Numbered from the stretch's first letter, positions 53,194-62,063 are shown. The stretch is 64,000 nucleotides of DNA from Planctomycetota bacterium (GCA_019912315.1 JAIOJA010000019.1:1-64000), one strand, 5' to 3'. The notes: generated by a model not told the origin, from the sequence alone. Made by a program: numbers and translations.

Positions 53194-53904
53194 TCAGGGC
53201 CCGGTCCGGACCCACAGCCCGCGCGCGGCGTCACGGACTTCCAGCTCAAGAAGAATCTCTCCGTCCCAGCGGCGCGCGCGCAGTGTGGCCGTCAACTGCC
53301 CGGTGACAACGAGCTCCCAGCCGGTGCCGCCGTGCCTGCGCGACAGTTTCAGCTCGTCGGGTCCGGCCAGATGGTCAATCTGAAGAGTGCCGTGCACCTT
53401 TCCGTCAGCAGTTGATTCGACGGGACGGTTATCCTGTCTGGCGACGCCTTTGGCGAGGATTGGTCCACCCGGACCCAGCGAGCCGTTGTTCTCCTGGCAG
53501 TACTGTTTCAGACGCATCGTGAGAAGATCCTGGTCGGCGTACATGCGCTCCGCCAGGTTTTCTTCCTGTTGTTCCTCGCCGGCGCGCATCAGCACCATAA
53601 AGCCGACAAAGGCGGCAATGGTCGCCACAATGCCGAGGGCCGACAGTACCGTGCCCGCAATCGCCAGCCCACGACCGGCACGGGAACCGTTCTTGCCCGT
53701 CTCAATGATCGCGAGGGTGCCCATGATCAGCCCGACGATCACCGCAACACCAAGCGGCGGGCAGAAAAGCGCGCAGAGCGGCCCGGCCAGCCCGCACACC
53801 ATTGCGGCGATGGCCTTGCCGCTGGTGGGTTTCGCCGGCGCCCAGCTCTCGGGCGGCGGGGGTGGAGGCGGCGGAGGAATGTACGAGGGCGGCGGTCCGG
53901 TCAT
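53194..53904 (-). CDS. DUF4190-like membrane protein, paralogue 3
   Basis: 236 aa. A proline-rich N-terminus (MTGPPPSYIPPPPPPPPPES) precedes three helices (KAIAAMVCGLAGPLCALFCPP, VAVIVGLIMGTLAIIETG, AIAGTVLSALGIVATIAAFVG). The C-terminal domain has the motif NNGSLGPGGPIL and TLQIDHLAGPDELKL. It is the last gene of the three-paralogue operon, starting inside the stop of paralogue 2 (4-bp overlap). Confidence 0.8.
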   Translation of the reverse strand: MTGPPPSYIPPPPPPPPPESWAPAKPTSGKAIAAMVCGLAGPLCALFCPPLGVAVIVGLIMGTLAIIETGKNGSRAGRGLAIAGTVLSALGIVATIAAFVGFMVLMRAGEEQQEENLAERMYADQDLLTMRLKQYCQENNGSLGPGGPILAKGVARQDNRPVESTADGKVHGTLQIDHLAGPDELKLSRRHGGTGWELVVTGQLTATLRARRWDGEILLELEVRDAARGLWVRTGP

Positions 53905-54689
53905 TTCAGCTTCGCGGTCGTCTCGATGCTTGAATTGATGTAGCGCGCATCCTTGATTGTCAGACGCAAGCCGCCCTTGCCGTTGGTCAGGGTGAACCCT
54001 TTCTCGTCCGACGATATCTTCAACTCGTAATCCCCAGCAGGATTCAACAACTCGTCATCATACACGAGGTGCTTGATTTGCAGCGGCTCCTCGACCTTCA
54101 GGTGATCTTCGGGGATCAGCCCGCCGTCCGGGTAGTCACGGACCAGAGGCCCGCCCGGCGCAAGGCTGCCGCCGTTGTCCACGCAGTAGGTCTGAATCCG
54201 CCGCGAGATCAGGTCCATATCCTCGCGGGCGTCTTCTTCGTAGGCGTACTCCTGCATCCGGACGGTTCGGTCCCGGTCCATCCGGTCCGCCTGGTCTTTA
54301 GCGAACGCGAACACCCAGACGAACAGCGCAACCAGCCCGAGACCGATCACGAACATGCCGGCGCTGACGATCACGCCGGCCAGAGCAAGCCCCCAGCCGC
54401 GATGAGTGGCGCCGGGCTCTTTGCTGTCCTTCATGCCCATGAAGCCTATGATGGCGCCGACAAGCCCCGTAATCGGCGCGACCGGCCAGAACAGCACCGA
54501 CACGCCGCCGCAGACGATAGAAACAATGGCCTTGTTGCTGAACGGCTTCAGCGGCGCGTACGGCTGCTGGTACCCGTAAGACTGGTAGTTTGGCGGCGCC
54601 TGGTTGGGGCCCGGATACTGCGCGGGACGCGGGCCCTGGTTGCCGGGATATTCAGGGCGGGGGCCGTAGGGGTTCGAGTCCTCGGTCAT
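53901..54689 (-). CDS. DUF4190-like membrane protein, paralogue 2
   Basis: 262 aa from the ATG at 54689 (AGGAG 5 bases before; the 54800 start overlaps paralogue 1 too far). A Pro/Tyr/Gln-rich head (PGPNQAPPNYQSYGYQQPYA) precedes membrane helices (AIVSIVCGGVSVLFWPVAPI, LALAGVIVSAGMFVIGLGLV) and a C-terminal domain with CVDNGGSLAPGGPLV and LQIKHLVYDDELL. It starts one base inside the stop codon of paralogue 1. Confidence 0.82.
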   Translation of the reverse strand: MTEDSNPYGPRPEYPGNQGPRPAQYPGPNQAPPNYQSYGYQQPYAPLKPFSNKAIVSIVCGGVSVLFWPVAPITGLVGAIIGFMGMKDSKEPGATHRGWGLALAGVIVSAGMFVIGLGLVALFVWVFAFAKDQADRMDRDRTVRMQEYAYEEDAREDMDLISRRIQTYCVDNGGSLAPGGPLVRDYPDGGLIPEDHLKVEEPLQIKHLVYDDELLNPAGDYELKISSDEKGFTLTNGKGGLRLTIKDARYINSSIETTAKLK

Positions 54690-55726
54690 TACTTGCTCCT
54701 GGGGGGCGGCTGGAACTCGCTGTCGAAATCGAACTCGTCGAAGCTCGCCATTCGCCCGTATGAGCCGACTTCCTGGCGCTGCCCGTCGGGCGGGCTCCAC
54801 CAGATCGTTGCCGTATCACCGGCGATTTCCAGCGAGTACTGCTCGATGGGGTTCTTGAGTTCACTGGGCATCACGAGGTCCTGCACCGTCAGTTGCGGGC
54901 CTGTTACCGCAGTCGGGTTTTCGAACCCCTTGCGCATCTGGGGGCCGCCCGGCTTCAGGTCGCCCTTGGCCTTTGCGTAGTCAAACAGGCGACTCTGAAT
55001 CAGCGGGCCGTCCACGATGAAGGCGTTGTTGTTGCGCTCGACCAGGTCAACGGTCGAGCTGCCCAGCCACAGCAGCCCGACGACCCCAACCGCGTTCAGG
55101 GCCAGCAGCGCGCCGTTCGCGATGGTGCCGCCCATGGCGACGCCGCGCCCGGATTTGCGCCCCCAGGCCGCGGTCTCGCGCAATCCCAGGTAGCCGAGGA
55201 TGCCGCCCGCGATAAAGAATGGCCAACTGAAGAACCCAAGGCTCAACAATCCGACAAGACAGCCCACACCGGCCAGCACCAGCGCGATGACACCCAGAAT
55301 GGTAATCGGCTTCTTCGGCACGAAGTTCGGGTCGCCGTAGGGCTGCTGCGGCTGCGGTGGCGGCGGATAAGGCTGCCCCTGGGGCGGCACCTGCCCGGGA
55401 TAGCCAGCCTGCGGTGGGTACTGCGGGGGCGGTCCGCCGCCGTAAGCGGGCGGAGGCGGCGCTTGTGCGCCGGCGTCATGTTGCCGGGGCGAAAACGGCT
55501 GCCCGATCATTGGCCCATCCCCGCCCTGCGGGGGCTGGTTGGGTATCTGGCGTGTGCGACCGCGTCCCATGTCTTCGCCGCCAAATGCGGCCGGCGCGGG
55601 CGGAGGCCCATATCCGGGCGGTGGAGCGGCGTAGCCCGGAGGCTGCGCCTGCGGGCCCTGGGTCTTTTTCTTGCCGCCCGCTTCCCATGGAGCGGGTTTG
55701 AAGCCTTCTGGGCTGGAGTCGGTCAT
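54689..55726 (-). CDS. DUF4190-like membrane protein, paralogue 1
   Basis: 345 aa from the ATG at 55726 (GGAGGG 6 bases before). A very long Pro/Gly/Gln/Tyr-rich head (about 1-160; PPGYAAPPPGYGPPPAPAAF, PYPPPPQPQQPYGDPNFVP) precedes helices (PITILGVIALVLAGVGCLVG, GGTIANGALLALNAVGVVGL) and the C-terminal domain with GDLKPGGPQM and LTVQDLVMPSELK. It is the first gene of the operon. The disordered head may mediate multivalent contacts or wall interaction (inference). Confidence 0.82.
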   Translation of the reverse strand: MTDSSPEGFKPAPWEAGGKKKTQGPQAQPPGYAAPPPGYGPPPAPAAFGGEDMGRGRTRQIPNQPPQGGDGPMIGQPFSPRQHDAGAQAPPPPAYGGGPPPQYPPQAGYPGQVPPQGQPYPPPPQPQQPYGDPNFVPKKPITILGVIALVLAGVGCLVGLLSLGFFSWPFFIAGGILGYLGLRETAAWGRKSGRGVAMGGTIANGALLALNAVGVVGLLWLGSSTVDLVERNNNAFIVDGPLIQSRLFDYAKAKGDLKPGGPQMRKGFENPTAVTGPQLTVQDLVMPSELKNPIEQYSLEIAGDTATIWWSPPDGQRQEVGSYGRMASFDEFDFDSEFQPPPRSK

Positions 55727-55855
55727 AAGGGACCCTCCGAATTCCGGGTTGGCGCGCAGCCAAAGATACGCGCGGATATTACCAAACACACAAAAGCAGT
55801 CATACCGCACACCCTTATGTTAGGCGCGTTCTGAAGCCCGCGCGGTTACAAACCC

Positions 55856-55880
55856 CCGGCGGTGTTTGGAACGCCGCCGG
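55856..55880. promoter_or_regulatory. Strong hairpin in the divergent region before miaB
   Basis: CCGGCGGTGTT-TGG-AACGCCGCCGG: an 11-bp stem (one G-T pair) with a 3-base loop, about 85 bases upstream of miaB and 130 upstream of the paralogue operon. It has no T-run. It could be a regulatory dyad or an insulating terminator. Confidence 0.4.
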
Positions 55881-55965
55881 TGATTGCCAATGGGGCCTGC
55901 GGGATTTCGGGCGGGGGGAACGCCCCTGATTGTGGGCGCAACGGCTATCCGTTACCTTCTTGCCG

Positions 55966-57306
55966 ATGACCGACGCGACCACCAAAACCGGCAACGCCTT
56001 CATGTACACCATCGGGTGTCAGATGAACGTGCTGGACACCGAGCTCGCGCTGGCAACCCTCGAAGGCGACGGGCTGAACGTCGTTGAGGCGGCAAACGAG
56101 GCCGACGTGGTGCTGGTCAACACCTGCAGCGTGCGCGAGAAGGCCGAGGAAAAGGCCTACTCGTGGCTCGGGCGCATGAAGGTGCTCAAGCGCAACAACC
56201 CCGAGCTGATCATCGGCGTGCTCGGCTGCATGGCCCAGAAGGAGGGCAAGCTGATATTCCGGCGCGCGCCCTACGTTGACATCGTGGCGGGCACGGCTCA
56301 CTTCACGAAAATCGACGACTACGTGCGCCAGGTGCGCGCGACGGGCAATCGCATTCTGGCAGTCGGGCGCGACGAAGAAGTCGAGACGGAAAAGCGCCTG
56401 AAAGCGCGCGAAACACGACATAGCGCCTACGTGGCAGTCATGCGCGGCTGCGACCACCACTGTACGTACTGCGTTGTGCCCAACACGCGCGGCACGGAGA
56501 GTTCACGGGCGCTGGAGGAAATTGTCGAAGAGTGCCGGATCCTCGTCGGCGAGGGCACGCAGGAAATCACGCTGCTTGGCCAGAACATCGACAGTTATGG
56601 CAAACGCCTGCGCCCGCGCCGCAGAACACTGTCCGAGTTGCTGTACGCCGTTGCGGATGTGCCTGGCCTAAGGCGCCTGCGCTTCATCACCAGTCACCCC
56701 AGCGACCTGAAGCCCGAGCTGTTCCAGGCGTTCAAAGACCTGCCGAACCTGATGCCGTACCTGCACTTCCCGGCCCAAAGCGGCAGCGACGAAGTGCTGA
56801 AGCGAATGCGCCGCGGCTACACCTTCGGGCGCTACATGGACCTAGTCGCCGCCGCGCGCGAAGCCGTGCCGGATATGGGGCTGGCCGGCGACACGATCGT
56901 TGGCTTCAGCGGCGAGACAGACGAAGACTTCGAGAAAACCATCGAGCTGCATGAGCGCACCCGCTACCAGAACGCGTACATCTTCATGTACAGCGAGCGC
57001 GACTACACGCCCGCCAGGGATTTGAACCTGCCGGACGACGTGCCCCACGACGTGAAGAAACACCGCATCAACCGACTGATGAAACTCCAGCGCCAGTGGG
57101 CCAACGAAGAGAACCAGAAGAAGGTAGGCCGGGTGCTTGAGGTCTTCGGCGAGGGCCCAAGCCGGAAAGACCCCGACAAACAGGAAGGGCGCAGCCCCCA
57201 GAACCAGGTCGTGATCGTGGAATCCGGGCGAGACCTGAAGGGGCAGTTCTACAAGGCTGAAATTACGGCGGGCACCGATGCCGCGCTTTACGGCAGGCTG
57301 GTGTGA
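55966..57306 (+). CDS. miaB: tRNA-2-methylthio-N6-isopentenyladenosine synthase
   Basis: 446 aa from the ATG at 55966. The N-terminal MTTase domain carries three cysteines (YTIGCQMNVLDTE, LVNTCSVREKAEEKAY, GVLGCMAQKEG) for one [4Fe-4S] cluster. The radical-SAM motif is CxxxCxxC in MRGCDHHCTYCVVPNTRG. The typical MiaB strings RGTESSRALEEI, FPAQSGSDEVLKRMRRGYT and DTIVGFSGETDEDF follow, and a C-terminal TRAM domain ends the protein. It adds the methylthio group to i6A37 in tRNAs reading UNN codons. The partner miaA is not in the window. Confidence 0.95.
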   Translation: MTDATTKTGNAFMYTIGCQMNVLDTELALATLEGDGLNVVEAANEADVVLVNTCSVREKAEEKAYSWLGRMKVLKRNNPELIIGVLGCMAQKEGKLIFRRAPYVDIVAGTAHFTKIDDYVRQVRATGNRILAVGRDEEVETEKRLKARETRHSAYVAVMRGCDHHCTYCVVPNTRGTESSRALEEIVEECRILVGEGTQEITLLGQNIDSYGKRLRPRRRTLSELLYAVADVPGLRRLRFITSHPSDLKPELFQAFKDLPNLMPYLHFPAQSGSDEVLKRMRRGYTFGRYMDLVAAAREAVPDMGLAGDTIVGFSGETDEDFEKTIELHERTRYQNAYIFMYSERDYTPARDLNLPDDVPHDVKKHRINRLMKLQRQWANEENQKKVGRVLEVFGEGPSRKDPDKQEGRSPQNQVVIVESGRDLKGQFYKAEITAGTDAALYGRLV

Positions 57307-57484
57307 AAAACTGTTTTCTATTTCAGCCTGCCGCCGCGGGGAATTTCGCCCCCGTGATTCGTTAACATCGCCGGGATGGTCATTGTGCAGCACGGTTGCT
57401 CATTGACTTGCAGGGGTTCTCTGTTGCAATACGCACTTTGGCTTGGCGCCCCCGCCGCTCGGCCGGTTCTCATGAGGCAACCAG

Positions 57485-58519
57485 TTGAACGCACCCGTGA
57501 TCCATGCCGCCGCCCCGGCGCTTTCGGAGCGTGAATTACTTGCAGCAACGCGCCCTTATGCGGCAGAAAGCAAGTGGCGCAGCTGGTGGCACGTGGGCTC
57601 GACGCTCGGGGTAATCGGCGGCGTGCTGACGCTGGCGGCGCTCGCGCCGTGGTGGTGGCTGCAATTGATCGCGTCGCTGCTTGGTGCGCTGGTAATGGTG
57701 CGCGGTTTCATTCTGTTTCATGACTTTGCCCACGGCGCGATCCTGCGCAATTCCTGGACGGCGCGCCTTCTGCTGAGCACCTACTCAATGATCTTTCTGG
57801 CCGGCGTGAGTTACTGGCGCGAGGCCCACAACTTTCATCACGCGCACGTCAGCGAAAACCATGACACCAGCCAGGGCTCGTTTCCGATCATGTCCCTGAA
57901 AGATTGGGGCGAGGCCAGCCTCATGCAGCGCCTGTTTTACCGAATCAACCGCAACCCGGTGACGATCCTGCTGGCTTACGTGACCGTGTTTCTTTTCAGC
58001 AACACCATTGAGCCGTTCATTCGCCACCCGCTCAAGCACTGGACCTCGGGCTTCTCCGTGATCGTACACGCCGGGCTGATTGTCACGCTATGGCTTGTCG
58101 GCGGGCCCTGGACGGCTTTCTTCGCGTTTCTGCTGCCGTATTCCGTGGCGGCGGTGCTGGGCGCGTACCTGTTTTATGCGCAGCACAACTTTCCGGGCAT
58201 GGAGATTCTGCCGAAGGAAGAATGGACGCGGACCGCCGCGTCGTTGCGCTCGACGAGTTACATGAAGACGAACAGGTTCGTTGACTGGTGCATCGGCAGC
58301 ATCAGCTACCACCACGTGCATCACCTGAATTCGGCAATTCCGTTCTACCGCCTCAAGGAAGCCATGGACGGCATCCCCGCCTTGCAGAATCCTCACACTA
58401 CGACTCTGCATCCCCGCGATATCTGGCGTTGCCTGCGCCTCAAGCTGTGGGACGAAGTTGACCACCGGATGCTGACCTGGCGCGAGGCCCGCCACGCCAT
58501 GCGCGCGCGTTCGGCTTGA
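57485..58519 (+). CDS. Membrane fatty acid desaturase
   Basis: 344 aa from a TTG start with GAGGCAACC before it. About four helices, and the three histidine boxes of membrane di-iron desaturases: HDFAHG (about 80), HNFHHAH (about 118) and HHVHHLN (about 278). It introduces a double bond into acyl chains of lipids using O2 and reducing equivalents. The nearest type is the omega-6/omega-3-like group with HxxAH first boxes. Regulation is not visible. Confidence 0.92.
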   Translation: MNAPVIHAAAPALSERELLAATRPYAAESKWRSWWHVGSTLGVIGGVLTLAALAPWWWLQLIASLLGALVMVRGFILFHDFAHGAILRNSWTARLLLSTYSMIFLAGVSYWREAHNFHHAHVSENHDTSQGSFPIMSLKDWGEASLMQRLFYRINRNPVTILLAYVTVFLFSNTIEPFIRHPLKHWTSGFSVIVHAGLIVTLWLVGGPWTAFFAFLLPYSVAAVLGAYLFYAQHNFPGMEILPKEEWTRTAASLRSTSYMKTNRFVDWCIGSISYHHVHHLNSAIPFYRLKEAMDGIPALQNPHTTTLHPRDIWRCLRLKLWDEVDHRMLTWREARHAMRARSA

Positions 58520-58550
58520 GCAAAGTCACGCGATGCGCTAAGCTTTCGCC

Positions 58551-59024
58551 ATGATCAACGGTGTTCACGCACTGATTTACGCCCGGGACGCCGAGAAGGC
58601 CCGGGCGTTCTTTCGTGATGTGCTGGACTGGCCATTCGTTGACGCGGGGCACGGCTGGCTGATCTTCGCCATGCCGCCCAGCGAGGTCGGCGTTCACCCG
58701 ACCATGCCGGGCGATGCCCAGTCGCACCAGTTGTACCTGATGTGTGAGGACATCAAGCGGGCAGTCGCGGAGCTTGAGAGCAGAGGCGTCCAGTGCGCCC
58801 CGGTTCAGGACGCCGGCTTTGGTCTGCTGACCAGTTTCGAGTTGCCCGGCGGGGGACCGTTGGGCATGTATCAGCCCCGCCACCCGGTCGCCGCCGGCAA
58901 GAAGAAACGCAAGCCCGCGGCAAAGAAAGTCGTGAAAAAACCCACGAAGAAAGCTGCGAAGAAAGTCGCGAAAAAGGCCGCGAAAAAGCAGTCGCCCAAA
59001 AAGCCCGTGCGCAAGAAGCGCTAA
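58551..59024 (+). CDS. VOC (glyoxalase-like) protein with histone-H1-like tail
   Basis: 157 aa. Residues 1-115 form a vicinal-oxygen-chelate fold (GVHALIYARDAEKARAFFRD, LMCEDIKRAVAELESRGVQC, GGGPLGMYQPRHP) with a candidate metal His (GVHALI). The last 40 residues are an uninterrupted Lys/Ala/Pro tail (KKVVKKPTKKAAKKVAKKAA) of the kind found in bacterial histone-H1-like or AlaLysPro proteins. A tail of this sort usually binds DNA or RNA. There is no frameshift; the tail is in frame and followed by a normal stop. Confidence 0.85.
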   Translation: MINGVHALIYARDAEKARAFFRDVLDWPFVDAGHGWLIFAMPPSEVGVHPTMPGDAQSHQLYLMCEDIKRAVAELESRGVQCAPVQDAGFGLLTSFELPGGGPLGMYQPRHPVAAGKKKRKPAAKKVVKKPTKKAAKKVAKKAAKKQSPKKPVRKKR

Positions 59025-59028
59025 CCGG

Positions 59029-60285
59029 CTATTCCTCCAGGATCTTGGCCATGTTGATGCGCGTCAGTTTCTTGCGGATTTCGTCGTACTCAGGCTCGCC
59101 CTTCTTATAGAGCTTCTTGAGCTCCCGGTAGCACTTCTCCGCTTCCTTCCAGTCCTCGAACTTCTCGGCCTTGCGCGCTTCAAGCCACAGGCGCTCCGAG
59201 CGCTGCTTGTTCACCCAGTCCTTGAACTTGGGGTCGTTCTCAAGTTCCTTCAGTGCCTCGTCAATGCGGGTCTTGGCGTAGTCGCCGTACTTCTTCTTGA
59301 TGTCCTTAAAGCGCTTTTCAGCGCCGTTGAAGTCGCCCTGTTTGGCTTCCTCAATCGCCTCATGCACTTCGGCGTCGATGATTACCCGGCACTCCTCGAT
59401 GCGCTCCAGCGACGCTTCGTAGGCTTCAATGCGGACTTCAACCGCCGTGGCCGCCAGGTAAAAGTTCAAGGCCTGCAGGTAGTTCTTCGCCTCAAAGGCC
59501 TGCTCGCCCCTGGCGTAATTGTTTTTGATCTCGTTGATCAGCCCGTCGTCAGGCCCCTTGTTGCCCGATACCGGGTTCGTGCCGTACTGGGGAACGCCGT
59601 TGTCCGCCTCAAAGTCCTTGAAGCGGCACGGGTAGTCGATCATGCCCTTCCAGATGCAGAAGTGCAGGTGCATGGACTCGTTGCTGCCCTGGCAGAGTTT
59701 CTGCCCCGCCAGTACCTTGTCGCCCACAGCGACCAGCGCCGTGTTGCTGCCGTTATGGGCGTAGACGCTGGTTTCACCGTCCGCGTGCTCGATGTAAATG
59801 ACGTTCGCGTTCTCGTTGCCAGCAGGCTCGTTGTCCACGACGTTTGTGACTTTGCCGTCGCGCGCCGCACAGATGTACTGCCCGCGCACAATATGAAAGT
59901 CCCAGGCGTAGTAGTTCTGCGCCTTCATGTGCGTGGCCCGCGGCGGACCGATCTTGTTGCCATTCCAGCTCTGGTACACCTGGTGCCCGACGCCCGCCGG
60001 CCACGGCAGGAAGTACTTCGCGGGCCAGGTCAGTCCCACACCCTGCTTCTGCTGCCAGCCCGCAATCCCCGGGCGATCCGGGTTGCTGCCGACGGACACC
60101 AGCTTCTCGGTTTCCTCGTAGGCGGCCTGCAACTCTTCTTCGCTTAGCTCGTCGCCCTTCTTCTTCGCCTGCGCGAACAGTGCCGGGCCCAGCGCGCTGG
60201 CGGCAACGGAGAACCCGACGGCCTGCATCCAGACGCGGCGATCTTTCCGGAATTTCGGTGTGTGCATCTCGGAGTTATCCGGCAT
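59029..60285 (-). CDS. Exported M23-type peptidase
   Basis: 418 aa from the ATG at 60285. A twin-arginine-like signal (FRKDRRVWMQAVGFSVAASA) is followed by an LytM/M23 domain. Candidate metal ligands are His in RATHMKAQNYYAWDFHI, the Asp of AWDF, and the HLH motif in SMHLHFCIWKG; the strand HADGETSVYAHNGSNTALV is typical. The C-terminal 170 residues are long charged helices (EAIEEAKQGDFNGAEKRFKD). It could be a cell-wall or glycan endopeptidase in the periplasm. Convergent with the VOC gene, with a 4-base gap. Confidence 0.85.
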   Translation of the reverse strand: MPDNSEMHTPKFRKDRRVWMQAVGFSVAASALGPALFAQAKKKGDELSEEELQAAYEETEKLVSVGSNPDRPGIAGWQQKQGVGLTWPAKYFLPWPAGVGHQVYQSWNGNKIGPPRATHMKAQNYYAWDFHIVRGQYICAARDGKVTNVVDNEPAGNENANVIYIEHADGETSVYAHNGSNTALVAVGDKVLAGQKLCQGSNESMHLHFCIWKGMIDYPCRFKDFEADNGVPQYGTNPVSGNKGPDDGLINEIKNNYARGEQAFEAKNYLQALNFYLAATAVEVRIEAYEASLERIEECRVIIDAEVHEAIEEAKQGDFNGAEKRFKDIKKKYGDYAKTRIDEALKELENDPKFKDWVNKQRSERLWLEARKAEKFEDWKEAEKCYRELKKLYKKGEPEYDEIRKKLTRINMAKILEE

Positions 60286-60369
60286 GTACCTTACCCTCTT
60301 GCCCAGGGTTGAGCGACAAACCTGTCCCGAAGCCGCTCTGCTAAGGTTGTGCATGTTAACGAATTGTTC

Positions 60370-61149
60370 TTACGGTGGTTCGGCGTTTTTTGGAGTCTCC
60401 GACTCCGCGGCAATGGCCAGAATAGTCGCCGCGGCCGCCCCGGCGGGCACCACGAACAGGTTTACACCGGGAACAAGCAGAAACAGGCTGGCACCCGCAC
60501 CCATGCCGGCGGCGGCCCAGAAGTTGCGCTTTGCCCACTCCAGTTTGCGTCGCAGGGTGTAATCCTTCAGTGCCAGCGGATAGTCCATCAAGTCGGCGCC
60601 CATGATGATCGCGCCGACGGGAAGGGCGACGAAGCCCAATACCACTGTCAGCAGGGCGCCGATCGCAAGCGGAATCTCGATCAGCAGCACCACCAGCGTC
60701 CACTTGAGCCCCTGTACCAGGGCAAACAACTGGCGCCGGACGTAGTGCAGGCGGGGCTTCTCGCCAACCAGCGCGCGCCCCGTATAGCGCCCGTAGACGC
60801 GCTCGCAGATCGGGTCAATGAACAGGGGCCCGAATATGGCCATCACCGGCACAAACAGGAAATACGCAAGCACCAGCGCCAGCAGGAACGCAAGAACACC
60901 GCCCAGCCAGGCGATCCAGCTTTCCTGAAGCCATTCAACCAGCCAGTACTTCGCCGCGAAGAAGGCGCCGATGGACACGCCCAGCAGCACCATGGCGCAC
61001 AGGATCACGGGTGCGAGCGCGTACCGGAACAGCCCGCCGCCCGGCGCCACCAGTTTCAGCCCCGTGGTGAACGCGGCGAACCCGCTGACGAAGCCGCGCA
61101 TTCCACCCGGCAGGGGCGTCGTGACGGGCAATGGCAGGGGCGGGTTCAC
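60370..61149 (-). CDS. EI24/CysZ-like membrane protein
   Basis: 259 aa from the GTG at 61149, whose GTGA overlaps the cyclase stop; the track's ATG at 61203 overlaps the cyclase by 58 bases. Its helices (YALAPVILCAMVLLGVSIGA, LGGVLAFLLALVLAYFLFVP, LVVLLIEIPLAIGALLTVVL, GMGAGASLFLLVPGVNLFVV) and DPICERVYGRYTG fit the EI24/CysZ family (sulfate uptake in Escherichia coli). No sulfate-assimilation genes are nearby, so the substrate is open. Confidence 0.8.
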   Translation of the reverse strand: MNPPLPLPVTTPLPGGMRGFVSGFAAFTTGLKLVAPGGGLFRYALAPVILCAMVLLGVSIGAFFAAKYWLVEWLQESWIAWLGGVLAFLLALVLAYFLFVPVMAIFGPLFIDPICERVYGRYTGRALVGEKPRLHYVRRQLFALVQGLKWTLVVLLIEIPLAIGALLTVVLGFVALPVGAIIMGADLMDYPLALKDYTLRRKLEWAKRNFWAAAGMGAGASLFLLVPGVNLFVVPAGAAAATILAIAAESETPKNAEPP

Positions 61150-62063
61150 TGTGGCTTTTCCGTTTGTCCGAGGCGCAGAGTGTGGGCGTGAACGTGATCC
61201 CATTCCGGTGGCGGCGGGTGCTTGCGATACAGCGTGCAGCGCCGCAGATACAGCCGCGAAGGCCCGTCGTCGCCAGTGATCTTGTCGGCATCCTGGAAGC
61301 GCTTCTCCGCGCGGTCCCAGTCCCGGTCGCGAAACGACTTCAGTCCCCGCTCAAAGATTTCGACCATCAGACGGTTCTGGTCCGGCACGTCTTCGCGAGG
61401 CCCGACAAGCTCATAAATCGGGGTTGTGCGGTCCGTGCCGTGTACCTTGACCACGTCCAGTTCACGCGTCAGGAACTGCTCTTTGACCGCGGCGTTGGTC
61501 TCGCGCGAGATGATAATCGGCGAACGATACAGCCGGGCCGCCTGCTGCAACTGCACTGTCAGGCTGACGGCTTCTCCGATTGCCGTGTACATGGCGCGCT
61601 CAGACGTGCCGACGTTGCCCACAATGGCGGGGCCGGTAACCAGCCCGATGCTCTGGCTGATGCGCCCGAAGCCCTTGAGTTGCCACTCGGCGGCCATCTT
61701 GTAGGTCTCGCGAAGGGCCGAATAGGCGGCCTTGCAGGCGTGCAGGGGGTGGATGTCGTCATCCACGGGCGCGCCGAAAATAGCGAAGATGGCGTCGCCG
61801 AAGAACTTGTCCACGAAGCCACGGTTGCCGCGAATCAGGTCGGTCATGCGCGAGAAGTAGTTGCACAGCAGCTCAACCACCGCGTCGGGTGAGGCGTAGC
61901 TTGTGACTTCTGTGAAGCCCCAGATGTCCAGATACGCCAGCGTCACGTTGCGCCGCGACGCGCCGAGCCTCAGCACGTCCGGGTTCTTCTCGGCCGTCTC
62001 GACCAGCAGTTTGCCGGCGTAGCGCACGAGGTGATCACGGGTAACTTTGCGCCCGAATGCCAT
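61146..62063 (-). CDS. Class III adenylate/guanylate cyclase homologue, possibly inactive
   Basis: 305 aa from the ATG at 62063 (AGGAGAAAC before it). Cyclase domain about 40-210: first metal Asp in LAYLDIWGFTEV, second in VDKFFGDAIFAIFGAP. GPAIVGNVGTSERAMYTAIG is followed by EAVSLTVQL where the family has D-x-V-N-L-x-x-R-L. The transition-state Asn is Ser and the Arg is Gln, so catalysis is doubtful. The C-terminal 75 residues (FERGLKSFRDRDWDRAEKRF, DGPSRLYLRRC, WDHVHAH) form the usual adenylate-cyclase-associated helical domain. First gene of an operon with the EI24-like gene. Confidence 0.88.
   Translation of the reverse strand: MAFGRKVTRDHLVRYAGKLLVETAEKNPDVLRLGASRRNVTLAYLDIWGFTEVTSYASPDAVVELLCNYFSRMTDLIRGNRGFVDKFFGDAIFAIFGAPVDDDIHPLHACKAAYSALRETYKMAAEWQLKGFGRISQSIGLVTGPAIVGNVGTSERAMYTAIGEAVSLTVQLQQAARLYRSPIIISRETNAAVKEQFLTRELDVVKVHGTDRTTPIYELVGPREDVPDQNRLMVEIFERGLKSFRDRDWDRAEKRFQDADKITGDDGPSRLYLRRCTLYRKHPPPPEWDHVHAHTLRLGQTEKPQ

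Noticed and set aside
53817-53880. Proline/glycine-codon run as a possible microsatellite
   Set aside because: It is the coding sequence for the polyproline head of paralogue 3, in frame, so not a separate repeat feature.
57403-57432. Promoter-like TTGACT with a GCAATA/CAATAC -10 before the desaturase
   Set aside because: The -35 is good but the -10 matches only about half of the consensus; not strong enough to annotate.
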